A DNA stretch of 64,000 nt, taken from positions 3,463,501 through 3,527,500 of the forward strand of contig NZ_CP117439.1 of NCBI RefSeq assembly GCF_030687575.1. The letters are read 5' to 3'. The number at the start of each line of letters is the position of its first letter. The first letter of the stretch is position 1. Source of the DNA: Pseudomonas sp. FP2309. Its GTDB lineage: Bacteria; Pseudomonadota; Gammaproteobacteria; Pseudomonadales; Pseudomonadaceae. The notes beneath the pieces were generated by a model, which ran no database searches, was not told where the DNA came from, and worked only from the letters and a program-made list of their open reading frames with translations. The position numbers were made by a program, and so were the translations under genes. Below, one piece after another: positions 1 through 9,369 of this stretch.

Positions 1-598
1 GCTGGTAACTGGTGACTACCGGACGTTTCTTCAACTGCGCGCGCACCACCATCACGGCAAAGATGCCGATGGGCACGTTGATAAAGAAAATCCATGGCCA
101 GCTGTAGCTGTCGGTGATCCAGCCACCAAGGATCGGTCCGGCAATTGGCGCCACCACCGTGACCATCGCCAGCAACGCCAGGGCCATGCCGCGCCTCGCG
201 GGCGGGTAGACCGCAATCAACAGGGTCTGGGTCATCGGGTACAACGGCCCCGCGACCAGGCCTTGCAACACCCGAAAGCCGATCAGTTCAGGCATCGAGG
301 TGGAGATACCGCAGAGGAACGACGCCAGCACAAACAGCACGGTCGCCCACAGAAACAGCTTCACCTCGCCAAAGCGCCGGCTCAACCAGCCGGTGAGCGG
401 CAAGGCGATGGCGTTGCTCACCGCAAACGAGGTGATGACCCAGGTGCCCTGCTCCGAACTCACGCCCAGGTTGCCGGAAATAGTCGGCAACGCCACGTTG
501 GCGATGGTGGTGTCGAGCACCTGCATAAAGGTCGCCAGCGACAGGCCAATAGTGGCCATCAACAGGCTGGGCGGCGTGAAGGAGGCGTTATTGCTCAT
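1..598 (-). CDS. emrB: EmrB/QacA-type MFS multidrug transporter (DHA2 family), N-terminal part, cut by window edge
   Basis: Inner-membrane proton-driven exporter of toxic compounds, the pump of an EmrAB-type tripartite system. The 199 visible residues (MSNNASFTPP...) include the DHA2 motif LDTTIANVALP at about 28-38, the motif-A-like loop GWLSRRFGEVK at 70-80 and the antiporter motif C segment APIAGPILGGWI at 150-161. About five hydrophobic helices are seen; the family has 14 and about 510 residues, so the rest lies beyond base 1. Its ATG overlaps the stop codon of the adaptor gene by one base (TGATG), so the two are translationally coupled in the MarR-headed operon. The substrate cannot be told from sequence. 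Confidence 0.9.
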   Translation of the reverse strand, partial: MSNNASFTPPSLLMATIGLSLATFMQVLDTTIANVALPTISGNLGVSSEQGTWVITSFAVSNAIALPLTGWLSRRFGEVKLFLWATVLFVLASFLCGISTSMPELIGFRVLQGLVAGPLYPMTQTLLIAVYPPARRGMALALLAMVTVVAPIAGPILGGWITDSYSWPWIFFINVPIGIFAVMVVRAQLKKRPVVTSYQ

Positions 599-1794
599 CA
601 GCGTTGCACAGCCTTCGGTGCGGCGAGGCTGTTGTCATGGATCAACTGGGTGATCATGGCGTCAGCCTCGGCCAATTGGCGGTCATATACAGTGGTGGTG
701 AACGAGGCTTTTTGCGGCGCCTGTTGCGCCAGTACCGGACCGCTCTGGTCGTGCAGGTCCACATTGACCACGGTGCTCAAGCCCACGCGCAGCGGGTGCT
801 TGGCCAGTTCCTCGGCATTGATGTGGATACGCACCGGCACCCGTTGCACAATCTTGATCCAGTTACCCGTGGCGTTCTGCGCCGGCAGCAGGGCAAACGC
901 GCTGCCGGTACCGGCGCCGAGGCTGTCGACCGTGCCGCTGTACTTGACGTCGCTGCCGTAGATATCCGACTCGATGTCCACCGGCTGGCCAATACGCATA
1001 TCACGCAGTTGGGTTTCCTTGAAGTTGGCGTCGATCCACAACTGGTTCAGCGGGATCACCGCCATCAACGCGGTACCGGGCTGCACGCGCTGACCCAGTT
1101 GCACGGTGCGTTTGGCCACGTAGCCGGTGACCGGCGCGATCAGGGTGCTGCGCGCATTGGCCAGGTAGGCCTGGCGCAATTGCGCGGCGGCGGCCTGCAC
1201 ATCCGGGTGGGACGAGATCACCGTGTCGTCCACCAGGGCGTTGCTGGTTTTGAGCTGCTGCTCAAGGTTGGTCAGGGCGTTTTTGGCCGCTGTGAGCGTG
1301 TCACGGGCGTGGGACAGTTCTTCCTGGGAAATCGCCCCGCCCTGGGCCAGGGTTTTGCGGCGGTTGTAGTTGTCCTGTGCGGTCTGCACATCGGCTTTCT
1401 GCGCATTGACCTGGGCTTTCATGCCGTCGACGTTGCTGTACAAGCCACGCACCTGCCGCACGGTGCGCGCCAGATTGGCCTGGGCGCTTTGCAGGCCGAC
1501 CGCGGCGTCGTTCGGGTCAAAGTTGATCAGCACCTGACCCTCGTGGACCAGGTCGCCATCGTCGGCGCCGATGCTGACCACCGTGCCGGTGACCAGCGGG
1601 GTGATTTCCACCACGTTGCCGTTCACGTAGGCGTCGTCGGTGCTTTCGTTGAAGCGCCCGTAGAACTCATACCAGCCCCATACGCCCACTACGCAGAGGA
1701 TGACGATCAGCGTCAGGCCGATAAGCATGACTTTGCGCTTGCGCGGGTTGCTGTCTTGGGTAGGTGTAGCGGTGTTGCTGTCGGCAGTGGCCAT
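598..1794 (-). CDS. emrA: EmrA/HlyD-family periplasmic adaptor (membrane fusion protein) of the efflux pump
   Basis: Links the inner-membrane pump to the outer-membrane channel. The 398-residue protein has a charged N-terminal tail, one membrane anchor at about 22-44, the family-typical TDDAYVNGN at 52-60, a lipoyl-like half-domain, a long coiled-coil hairpin (about 100-215, rich in Ala, Gln and Leu) and the second lipoyl/beta-barrel region starting near the ARSTLIAPVTGYV segment. Length is normal for EmrA. A GAGGT ribosome-binding site lies 7 bases before the ATG. It sits 15 bases after the outer-membrane factor gene and overlaps emrB by one base. Confidence 0.92.
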   Translation of the reverse strand: MATADSNTATPTQDSNPRKRKVMLIGLTLIVILCVVGVWGWYEFYGRFNESTDDAYVNGNVVEITPLVTGTVVSIGADDGDLVHEGQVLINFDPNDAAVGLQSAQANLARTVRQVRGLYSNVDGMKAQVNAQKADVQTAQDNYNRRKTLAQGGAISQEELSHARDTLTAAKNALTNLEQQLKTSNALVDDTVISSHPDVQAAAAQLRQAYLANARSTLIAPVTGYVAKRTVQLGQRVQPGTALMAVIPLNQLWIDANFKETQLRDMRIGQPVDIESDIYGSDVKYSGTVDSLGAGTGSAFALLPAQNATGNWIKIVQRVPVRIHINAEELAKHPLRVGLSTVVNVDLHDQSGPVLAQQAPQKASFTTTVYDRQLAEADAMITQLIHDNSLAAPKAVQR

Positions 1795-1809
1795 GACAAA
1801 TACCTCACA

Positions 1810-3261
1810 TTATTCCGTGCGTGTGGCTGGGGTGGTCGACGCCACGTTGTCGGCGTTGAAGCCGCCGCCCAGGGCCTGCATCAATTGAATCGACAGATCG
1901 ATTTGCCCGGCATTCAGGGTCGCCAGCTGACGCTGGGCCTGCAGCAATTGCTGCTCGATGCTGAGCACATCCAGGTAGTTACCGATCCCGGAGCCATAGC
2001 GCTGAACCACCGTGTCGTAGGACTGCTGGGCAATGTCCGTGGCGTGTTGCTGGGCCTGGATCTGCCGGCCGGTTTCGCGCAGTTGCGACAGGGTGTTGCC
2101 GATATCGCCCAAGGCTTGCACCAGGATTTTGTTGTACTGCGCCACGGCGAGATCGTAGTCGGCGTCGCGCGCATCGAGGTTGGCGCGCAGGCGGCCCCCG
2201 TCGAAGATCGGCAGGGAGATCGTTGGCGCAATGTTGAAGAAACGACTGGCCGAGCCGAACATCGCGTCCCCCAGCAACGACTCAGCCCCGGCGCTCGCGC
2301 TCAGGTTGAGGTTGGGGTAGAAGCGCGTCTTGCTCGCCGCGATATCTTTACTGGCCGCCTCGACGCGCCAGCGCGCGGCGATCAGGTCGGGGCGCCGCCC
2401 CAGCAGCTCGGCGGGCAGCACCGACGGTACGGCGACGACAGCGGGTTTGAGCACCGCCGGGCGTGCCAGCTCGTTGCCGCGGTCCGGGCCTTTGCCGAGC
2501 AACACCGCGAGGGCGATTTTGGCGCTTTGCAGCTGTTTATCCGCATCGATCAGTTGTGACTGGGAGCTGGCTTCCAGGCTTTCGGTCTGCTGATACTGGT
2601 ACTCGCTGTCGATGCCCGCATTCAAACGGCGTTTACTCAAGTCGAGCATTTGCCGGGTGCGCTTGAGGTCGTCGGCGGCCAGGTCTCGCACAATGTGCGC
2701 CTGACCCAGGTCGCTGTAGGCCTTGGCCACATCGGCAGCCAAGGTCAGGCGCGCGGCCTGCTGGTCGACTTCGGCGGCACGGGCCTGGCCCAGCGCGGCT
2801 TCCCAGGCGGCGCGCTGGCCACCCCAGAGGTCGAAGGTGTAATTGAAGCTGGCGCCGATTTTTCGCACCGTGGAATACGCATCGCCCAGCCCTTGCGGGT
2901 CCTGGTCCTTGGCCAACCGCGACCGGGTCACGCCGGCGCTGGCATCCAGCGTCGGCATGCGCGAAGCGTCGGCGGCATACGCGGCGGCTTGGGCCTGGTG
3001 CGCACGGGCACTGGCCACTTGCATGTCCGGGCTGTTGTGCAGGGCTTCTTGGATCAGGCCGTCGAGCTGCGGGTCGCCGAGGTTTTTCCACCAATCGGCG
3101 CTGGGCCACGCGGCGTTCGACAGGGGCACGCCGTTCAGGGATTTGCCGGTTTGCAGGGTGTTGGCGTCGAGGCGCTGACCCTGGGTGTCGAGGCCGCTGA
3201 AGTTGGCGCAACCGGCCATGCTCATGGCCACGAGCACCAGGCAAAGGGCACGTGTATTCAT
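1810..3261 (-). CDS. Outer-membrane efflux lipoprotein of the NodT/OprM (TolC-like) family
   Basis: Trimeric outer-membrane channel that completes the tripartite pump. The 483-residue precursor begins with a lipoprotein signal peptide whose lipobox ends at Cys18 (MSMAGC). Two repeated outer-membrane-factor domains follow, with the typical helical stretches (for example RRPDLIAARWRVEAASKDI and SYDTVVQRYGSGIGNYLDVL). Its ATG overlaps the marR stop codon (ATGA), so it is the second gene of the operon. The family is clear; an encoded dedicated outer-membrane partner distinguishes this operon from E. coli emrAB, which borrows TolC. Confidence 0.92.
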   Translation of the reverse strand: MNTRALCLVLVAMSMAGCANFSGLDTQGQRLDANTLQTGKSLNGVPLSNAAWPSADWWKNLGDPQLDGLIQEALHNSPDMQVASARAHQAQAAAYAADASRMPTLDASAGVTRSRLAKDQDPQGLGDAYSTVRKIGASFNYTFDLWGGQRAAWEAALGQARAAEVDQQAARLTLAADVAKAYSDLGQAHIVRDLAADDLKRTRQMLDLSKRRLNAGIDSEYQYQQTESLEASSQSQLIDADKQLQSAKIALAVLLGKGPDRGNELARPAVLKPAVVAVPSVLPAELLGRRPDLIAARWRVEAASKDIAASKTRFYPNLNLSASAGAESLLGDAMFGSASRFFNIAPTISLPIFDGGRLRANLDARDADYDLAVAQYNKILVQALGDIGNTLSQLRETGRQIQAQQHATDIAQQSYDTVVQRYGSGIGNYLDVLSIEQQLLQAQRQLATLNAGQIDLSIQLMQALGGGFNADNVASTTPATRTE

Positions 3262-3731
3262 GTGTTACCCACCCGCTGCAGGGTGATGGGATCACCGGCA
3301 GCTATCAGAATTTTCTTGAGGATCCGTTCCAGGGCCTCCAGCTCGCCTGGCTCCAAGGCGCCGGCCAGTTGGTTCAACGCCTTGGCGCCGATATGCGGCA
3401 GCATGTCCGCCAGGCGCTGGCCGTCGGCGGTCAGCACCAGTTGCACCTGGCGGCGGTCCAGCTCGGAACGCTGGCGGCTGAGCAGGTTTTTTTGCTCCAG
3501 CCGGTCGAGCATCCGGGTCATCGACCCGCTGTCCAGGGACAGGTGGCGACACAGCTCGGCCGGGGTGTCGACCCCGAACTGCGCCATGATGATCAACACC
3601 TTGAACTGCGCGGCGGTGACACCGTGGGGTTCCATATGGGTGTCAATGATGCGGTCCTTGAGGATCGCGGCGCGGCCCAGCAACAGTCCGAGGTGGCAGT
3701 TATGGAAGTTTTCAGGGGTGAAGTGAGACAT
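3258..3731 (-). CDS. MarR-family repressor of the efflux operon
   Basis: Winged-helix transcription factor of 157 residues. The DNA-binding core runs from about residue 35 to 105 (QFKVLIIMAQFGVDTPAELCRHLSLDSGSMTRMLDRL, then the wing DRRQVQLVLTADGQ). It is the first gene of the operon marR-OMF-emrA-emrB. The start at 3731 is preceded by AAGGTGAC at a good distance, and by two identical palindromes within 60 bases, which makes autorepression relieved by a phenolic or drug-like ligand the likely mode of control. The inducer is unknown. Confidence 0.9.
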   Translation of the reverse strand: MSHFTPENFHNCHLGLLLGRAAILKDRIIDTHMEPHGVTAAQFKVLIIMAQFGVDTPAELCRHLSLDSGSMTRMLDRLEQKNLLSRQRSELDRRQVQLVLTADGQRLADMLPHIGAKALNQLAGALEPGELEALERILKKILIAAGDPITLQRVGNT

Positions 3732-3747
3732 CGAAAGTCACCTTATT

Positions 3748-3793
3748 ACTGCCTAGGCAGTGAATGTATGACGAGATGTTACTGCCTAGGCAG
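3748..3793. promoter_or_regulatory. Tandem MarR operators before the efflux operon
   Basis: ACTGCCTAGGCAGT (3748-3761) is a perfect 14-base palindrome. CTGCCTAGGCAG recurs at 3782-3793, and both copies are preceded by TTA. The centres are 33 bases apart, close to three helical turns, so two dimers would bind on the same face. They lie 17-62 bases before the marR start, where the promoter must be. Assignment to this MarR protein is inferred from position. Confidence 0.82.
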
Positions 3794-3860
3794 CAAAAGT
3801 CAAATGGAATAATTAGCTTGCTTGGTATGTGTTCAGGAAGGGAACAGGAATGCCAACGAC

Positions 3861-3887
3861 TGTGGGAGGGGCAAGCCCCTTCCCACA
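3861..3887. repeat. Fluorescens-type intergenic palindrome (REP-like), likely terminator for nothing obvious
   Basis: TGTGGGAGGGGC / GCCCC-T-TCCCACA forms a 12-base-pair hairpin with an AA loop and one bulged T. TGTGGGAG with GCAAGCCC is the usual core of dispersed intergenic repeats in fluorescens-group genomes; a related copy lies at 12451-12491. It sits between the 3' end of tamB and the efflux operator region. Confidence 0.7.
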
Positions 3888-3906
3888 TGTCTGCAACGAG
3901 CAGGGT

Positions 3907-6900
3907 TTAGAAGTCCCGCTTGTAGAAGATATCCAACGAGCTGGCCACGCCACTGGCCACTTCCAGGTACACCTTCTTGCTGAGCAGGTAGCGCAAGGCA
4001 ATGGTGCTGGCCGGTTCGAACACCCCGACGCCGTAACGCAGGCTGAGTTTCTCGGTGATCTTGCCGCTGGCGACCACCGCCGTGGTGGTGCCGCTGCCCT
4101 GGGTGTCGAGTTCGAAATCCTGGATGCCCAGGTTCCTGGCGATGTCCGAGGTCACCCCGGCGCTGCCCATCAGGCCCAGACCCAGGGCGGCTTGGGCGAG
4201 CATGTTGTTGTCTTCGCCGGTGGTGCTCAGCGGACGCCCCAGCACCAGATAGGACAACGCCTGCTCCTGGCTCATGGCCGGTTCCGAGAAGATTTGCGTG
4301 GTGGGCTGTTCGGCGCTGCCGCTGAGGCGAATACCGGCCACGACATCGTCGGTCTTGCGGATCGCCTCGATGTCCAGGTACGGCTGATCGAGGGGCCCGG
4401 CGAACAACAGGCGCGCACGACGTACGTCGAGTCTCTGGCCGTAGGCACGGTAACGGCCATCGTTGAGCCACAGCTCGCCACGGGTGTCCATGTTGTCGCC
4501 GATGTGCACATGCCCCTGCACCTTGGCGGTCAGGCCAAAGCCCGAAAAATTGAGCTGGTCTTCACCCACCGCCACGTCGATATCCATGGCCATGGCCATC
4601 GGCGGTTTGCCCTCCTCGGTCTGGCTGCCGATGATGACCGTGTCATCCGACACCTTGACGGTCGACGGCGGCAGCTCGCGCACGGTGATATCACCCCGCG
4701 GGATCTGCACCTTGCCGGAGATCGCCAGCTTGTCGTCCTTCACGCCTATCTTCAGGTCGGGCGCCACTTCCAGCACGGCGTAGGGCTCCACCGTCACCGG
4801 CAGTTGCGAACCCTGCAGGCTCAGGTCCACCACCAACGCCCGGCTCCAGTCGACGCGGCCTTTGAGGCTGCCCTGCCCGGCCTTGCCGCTGCGCCAGGCG
4901 CCGTTGAGCTGCACGCTTTCACCGGCGATCAACGCCTGCACGTTCAAGCCTTCGAGACTGAGCGGCAGTTCTGGCCCGGAGACCTCACCACCGATCAAAT
5001 TGACGCTGCCGTTGACCTGCGGTGCCAGCAGCCCACCGGAGATGCGCCCATTGCCGTTGAGCTTGCCATTGAGGGTTTCCACCATCGGCACAAACGGCCG
5101 CGCCACGGCGAGATCCAGGCCGACGAGGCTGAACGTGCCGGTGATCGGCTTGTTCTTGGGCAGCGGGTTGATCTGCGCCTGGAGCAGCAGCTCACCGAGC
5201 TTGCCGCCGCGGAAGTTGAGCTGGGTATCGATGCGCTTGGGATTCAGCGTGGTTTCCAGCTTGAGCGTGTCGTAGGGGAAATCCAGCCATTGGTCCTTGT
5301 CCTTGACGCGCAAAGTGCCGCCGCTGGCATCCACCGAGACCACGCCCTTGGGGCCGCTGTCGGGCAGGTCCAGTTGCAGGTCGGCGTTGAGCCTGCCCTG
5401 CCAGGCAAAGTCTTTCGGCAAAAACGCCGCCAGGCTTTCGATGGGGAATTGCTTGAGGTGGTAACGCAGTTTGGGTTCGGGCATCAGCCGCTGGTCTTCA
5501 CCGCAAAAGCTGGCCGGACCGGAGACCCAGCAGTGGGCGGCAAACGTCAGCTTGCCGTCAGCCATGCGCTCGATGTTCGCCGGGGCCTGCAGCTTCCAAT
5601 CCTGGCCACCGGACTGCACATCGCCACGGGCCAGGCGCCCGCGCCAGTTGCCCTTATCCAGGTTGCCATCCAACGCCAGCGCCAGTTTGAGCAAGGGCCC
5701 AACCAGATCCAACTGGACGTTTTGCTGCTTGATGTCGCCTTTGGCGCTGGCGGTCAACGTGCCCAGCAGGGTGTCGCCGCTTTGAATACCGCTGCCCTTG
5801 AGGTCCAGGGTCGCGCGCTGGGCGCTGTCCAACGTGGCGCCAAGGCTCAGGCTTTGCAGGCGGTTATCGGCAAATGCCAGTTGCTGGCCTTTGAGGTCGA
5901 GTTTGCCTTGGGGAGCCTTGAGGCTGCCGGCCACGTCGAGTCGGCCGTTGATCTGCCCGCGCAACTGCGGCCACAACTGCGCCAGGCGCGCCAGCTTGAT
6001 ATCGATCTGCCCGGCCAGGCGTTGTTGCAGGCTGCCGCTGCCGTTGATGCGGTTGTCGCCCAGGCGGATATCCAGGTTGGCCAACGTCCATTGCTCGCCC
6101 GCGCCCTCGGCCTTTGCCGCCAGCACGGCGGTCTGGCCACGCAGGCGGCCCTTGAGGTCGAGGTCGGCGTTGAGCTTGAGTTGTTGATGCTTGAACTCGC
6201 CCTTGCTGCGCAGGGGGCCGGCCAGGGTACCCGGCAATTCGGCCACCCAATAAGCCGGGTTCAGCGCCGACAGGTCCAGCGCGGTATCCCAGGCGATGCC
6301 GTCGGCAAACTGCAGGTTCAGGTGGCCTTCGGCCTTGCCTTGACCGGCGGTCAGCTTCAATTCGGGCAGGAACACTTGCTTGAGGTCTCCGCTGAACGGC
6401 GTGATCACATTGAACTTGCCCGCCGGGCCGTCGAGGTCGGCCTTGAGATTGCCCAGGTAGTTGCCGTCTTTATAGGAAATTTCAGCGTTAAAGGTACGCA
6501 ACGTGACCTGCGGTTCCTCAACCAGCGGATAAAGGCGATGCCATGGGAAATCGAGCCAATCGATCCTGGCGTCAGCGCTGAAGCCTTGCTGCCAATCCAG
6601 TTGGGCGCTGAGCTTGAGGCTCTGCTTATCCCCGGCCGTCAGGTCCAGCCCGGCGATCTGCGCGCCCTTGGCGTCGACCTTGCCTTGCAGCAGCAAATCC
6701 ACCGGGCCTTTTTCGGCCGGCAACACCGCCTTGCCGAGCAACTGGTAACCGTTTTTCAAGTCACCTTTAGCGCTGAGGTCGAGTTGATTGAGTTGCAAGG
6801 TGTCAGGCAAGTCGGCGCTGGGTTTGAAGCCATCGGCACTGATATGCACGGTTGCCGGCAGGTTTTCCATCAGCGGTTGCAGCTCGCCGGTGAGCCTGGC

Positions 6901-7581
6901 GGGCAGGTAACCGCTGCTGTCGGCGTCAAGCTTGAGGGTCTTGAGCAGATCGCCCTCGACCTTCAGCGCCAGCGTCCACGGCGCCCCACCCGGCGCATAC
7001 GGCAGGCTCAAGTTGCCGGTGGCGGTCAACGGCCAGTCGCCGGTGGGTTGCAGCAGGCCGGCCAGGTCCAGCACCAGGCCGTCCCGTTGCAGGTGCACCG
7101 AATCGATCCTCATGCCGGCGGCAGTCCAATGCGCCGCGAGTTGCAAGCCCTTGAGTTCTTCGCTGCCGTTGAACAGCAGGCTACCGACACGAATGTCACC
7201 CAACTCGATGGCAACCGGCAACCTCAGATCCGGCAGCGTAATGGGACCGCTGCTGTCTTCGGTGCTCGGTGGAAACTGCAGGCTGACCTGCTCCACATCC
7301 AACTGATTGATGCACAGGGTCATGCGCAGCAGGCAGCCCGGCGACCAATCAAACGTCGGCGCAGTGAGCTCCACGCGGCTGTTGTCTTGCTGCCACAGCA
7401 GGTGATCGGCGCTCCACCGGCCACCCAAGTGGCCCTGGAAATTCTCCACGCTCAATCCCGGCACCCGCGCCAACGCCCAACGACTGCCCGCCTGAGTACC
7501 CAGTACCGCCCACAGCGCCAGCAGCACCACAACGAGGACAGCGCCAAGCGCCAGCCCCGTAATTTTCAAACCCCGCATCAC
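3907..7581 (-). CDS. tamB: Translocation and assembly module protein TamB
   Basis: Large inner-membrane-anchored periplasmic protein that spans the envelope and, with TamA, aids outer-membrane protein insertion or phospholipid transport. The 1224 residues begin with a single anchor (about 8-28, LALGAVLVVVLLALWAVLG), followed by long repetitive beta-rich AsmA/TamB-like sequence with many LDL, LDG and GSL stretches, and end with the conserved C-terminal TamB domain (about 860-1224, with VSDDTVIIG, GELWLNDGRYRAYGQRLDVRRARLLFAGP and a final KRDF). Length is typical. Its start overlaps the tamA stop (ATGA), giving a tamA-tamB operon. Confidence 0.95.
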   Translation of the reverse strand: MMRGLKITGLALGAVLVVVLLALWAVLGTQAGSRWALARVPGLSVENFQGHLGGRWSADHLLWQQDNSRVELTAPTFDWSPGCLLRMTLCINQLDVEQVSLQFPPSTEDSSGPITLPDLRLPVAIELGDIRVGSLLFNGSEELKGLQLAAHWTAAGMRIDSVHLQRDGLVLDLAGLLQPTGDWPLTATGNLSLPYAPGGAPWTLALKVEGDLLKTLKLDADSSGYLPARLTGELQPLMENLPATVHISADGFKPSADLPDTLQLNQLDLSAKGDLKNGYQLLGKAVLPAEKGPVDLLLQGKVDAKGAQIAGLDLTAGDKQSLKLSAQLDWQQGFSADARIDWLDFPWHRLYPLVEEPQVTLRTFNAEISYKDGNYLGNLKADLDGPAGKFNVITPFSGDLKQVFLPELKLTAGQGKAEGHLNLQFADGIAWDTALDLSALNPAYWVAELPGTLAGPLRSKGEFKHQQLKLNADLDLKGRLRGQTAVLAAKAEGAGEQWTLANLDIRLGDNRINGSGSLQQRLAGQIDIKLARLAQLWPQLRGQINGRLDVAGSLKAPQGKLDLKGQQLAFADNRLQSLSLGATLDSAQRATLDLKGSGIQSGDTLLGTLTASAKGDIKQQNVQLDLVGPLLKLALALDGNLDKGNWRGRLARGDVQSGGQDWKLQAPANIERMADGKLTFAAHCWVSGPASFCGEDQRLMPEPKLRYHLKQFPIESLAAFLPKDFAWQGRLNADLQLDLPDSGPKGVVSVDASGGTLRVKDKDQWLDFPYDTLKLETTLNPKRIDTQLNFRGGKLGELLLQAQINPLPKNKPITGTFSLVGLDLAVARPFVPMVETLNGKLNGNGRISGGLLAPQVNGSVNLIGGEVSGPELPLSLEGLNVQALIAGESVQLNGAWRSGKAGQGSLKGRVDWSRALVVDLSLQGSQLPVTVEPYAVLEVAPDLKIGVKDDKLAISGKVQIPRGDITVRELPPSTVKVSDDTVIIGSQTEEGKPPMAMAMDIDVAVGEDQLNFSGFGLTAKVQGHVHIGDNMDTRGELWLNDGRYRAYGQRLDVRRARLLFAGPLDQPYLDIEAIRKTDDVVAGIRLSGSAEQPTTQIFSEPAMSQEQALSYLVLGRPLSTTGEDNNMLAQAALGLGLMGSAGVTSDIARNLGIQDFELDTQGSGTTTAVVASGKITEKLSLRYGVGVFEPASTIALRYLLSKKVYLEVASGVASSLDIFYKRDF

Positions 7582-9305
7582 AACTCAGGCCCCATGGAAA
7601 AGTGCAAACGAACGCCGCCCGGGTCTTCCAGGGCATGGGCCAGGTCGAGGCGGATCGGGCCGACCGGCGACACCCAGCGGATACCGACGCCCACGCCGGT
7701 TTTCAGGCTGGGCAGTTCCAGGCTGTTGAACGCGTTGCCCTGGTCGATAAAGGTCGCGATCCGCCATTTCTCGGCGATGGAGTACTGATACTCGGCGCTC
7801 AGTGCCACCATGTAGCGACCACCGATACGGTCACCGCGATCGTTCTCCGGCGACAACGTCTGGTATTCATAGCCGCGCACGCTCTGATCGCCACCGGCAA
7901 AGAAGCGCAGCGACGGCGGCACCGACTTGTAGCCATTGGTGGCACTGCCACCGATCTGGGCCCGCGCCAGAAAACGATGGTTGTCCCACAGCGTAGTCAG
8001 GCCTTTGACCATGGCGGTGCCATACAGCAAGTTGGTGTCCGAACCCAGGCCCTCTTTGGCTACCTTGGTGTCGAATTGCAGGCGATAGCCGTTGTGGGGA
8101 TCAATGCGGTTGTCGCTGCGCAGGTAGGAATAACTGACGCCCGGCATCACCAGGTTACTCAGGCCCGAGTCATTGCCCAGGCGATACTCTTCGCGCTGGT
8201 ATTTGAGCGAGATCACCCGGGTCCAGCCGCTGGGCAACTTGCTGTGCCACTCCGGGCCAAGGGTGAGCAATTTACTCAAGGTGTCGGTGCCGGACAGTTC
8301 TTCGTTCTGGTAGCCACCGGCAAAACGCAGTTTGTCGGTGAGCGGTGGGTCCAGCGGAATGTCGTACCACAGCCCGACGTTCTGGCGCGGCGCCGACAGT
8401 TCGGCCTCCCAACCATAACTGTGGCCCTGGGGGTTCACCCAGTGGCGCGTCCAATTGGCCTTGCCGCGCGGGCCGACGTCGGTGGAAAAGCCCAGCCCGA
8501 GGCCCATGGTGCGCGGCTTGCGGGTTTCCAGACGCACGGCGACCGGGATTACGTCGTTGGCCGACGCAGCAGGCGCGGCGTCCACCCGCACCCCTTCAAA
8601 AAAGCCGCTGGCCTGCAGGTTCTGGTTGAGTTCGGCAATCAGCTCGGAATCGTAAGGGGCGCCGGCCTTGAACGGCACCATGCGTTGCAACAGCTCTTCG
8701 TCGAACGGTGTGTCGCCGGCAAAGTTGACCTTGCCCAGGGTATAGCGCGGGCCGCTGTCATAAATGAGTTCGATATCGGCGACGCCCGCCTGGGGGTCCA
8801 CCGCGAGTGTCTGATGGGTAAAGCGCCCGCTGAAAAAGCCGTAGCGTGAAGCCTGGTTCTGGATCAGGCGCTTGGCGTCTTCGTAGTGGCCGTGGTTAAG
8901 CACGGCGCCCGAAACAAGGTCGTTGCTGGCGGGCACGCGAAAGGCTTTGAGGGTCGAGGCAGGGCCGTCGACCCGAATGGTCACGTTACGCAAATGCACC
9001 GGTTCGCCGGGGTCGATGGTGAGGATCAGGCGCGGGTTCTTGCCGCCCTTCACATCGCTGTCGATCCGAGGCTGATAGAAGCCCAAGGCCTGGGCCGCTT
9101 TACGCGCCTGCTCCTCGGCGCCGCGACTGAAGCGCAGCAATGCCTCTTCATCACGATCGCCGACCCCGCCGATATAGCCTTCGATGTTGGCTTTCAACGC
9201 GTCGTTTGAGGGTTTGATCCGCACGTCCAGTTCGCTTTGCGCCAACGCGCCGCAGCTGGTGAACAGCAGAACCAAGCCGCTGGTAAATCTTCCTGGAAAC
9301 TTCAT
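7578..9305 (-). CDS. tamA: Outer-membrane assembly protein TamA (BamA/Omp85 family)
   Basis: Omp85-family outer-membrane beta-barrel that works with TamB. A signal peptide covers about residues 1-22 (cleavage near GALAQ), followed by three POTRA-like domains to about residue 265 and the C-terminal 16-strand barrel domain. The barrel contains RFFAGGDQSVRGYEYQ, the conserved (V/I)RG(Y/F) motif of the Omp85 substrate-binding loop, and the chain ends in LHFSMGPEL. The 575-residue length is usual. First gene of the tamAB operon; the upstream 60 bases hold its promoter, which is not clearly recognisable. Confidence 0.95.
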   Translation of the reverse strand: MKFPGRFTSGLVLLFTSCGALAQSELDVRIKPSNDALKANIEGYIGGVGDRDEEALLRFSRGAEEQARKAAQALGFYQPRIDSDVKGGKNPRLILTIDPGEPVHLRNVTIRVDGPASTLKAFRVPASNDLVSGAVLNHGHYEDAKRLIQNQASRYGFFSGRFTHQTLAVDPQAGVADIELIYDSGPRYTLGKVNFAGDTPFDEELLQRMVPFKAGAPYDSELIAELNQNLQASGFFEGVRVDAAPAASANDVIPVAVRLETRKPRTMGLGLGFSTDVGPRGKANWTRHWVNPQGHSYGWEAELSAPRQNVGLWYDIPLDPPLTDKLRFAGGYQNEELSGTDTLSKLLTLGPEWHSKLPSGWTRVISLKYQREEYRLGNDSGLSNLVMPGVSYSYLRSDNRIDPHNGYRLQFDTKVAKEGLGSDTNLLYGTAMVKGLTTLWDNHRFLARAQIGGSATNGYKSVPPSLRFFAGGDQSVRGYEYQTLSPENDRGDRIGGRYMVALSAEYQYSIAEKWRIATFIDQGNAFNSLELPSLKTGVGVGIRWVSPVGPIRLDLAHALEDPGGVRLHFSMGPEL

Positions 9306-9369
9306 AGGCGCGGATGCTACACGAGCAGGGGAGACTCTTTGAACTGAGAATTGTCTGAATAATTCTGTT

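Noticed and set aside
604..2559. A long plus-strand open frame opposite emrA and the outer-membrane factor gene
   Set aside because: It is a shadow of two well-supported minus-strand genes and shows no domain pattern or ribosome-binding site.
3829..7788. A very long open frame on the plus strand over tamB
   Set aside because: It is the GC-rich complement of tamB. The translation is rich in His, Gln and Arg with no family character, while the minus strand gives a complete TamB.
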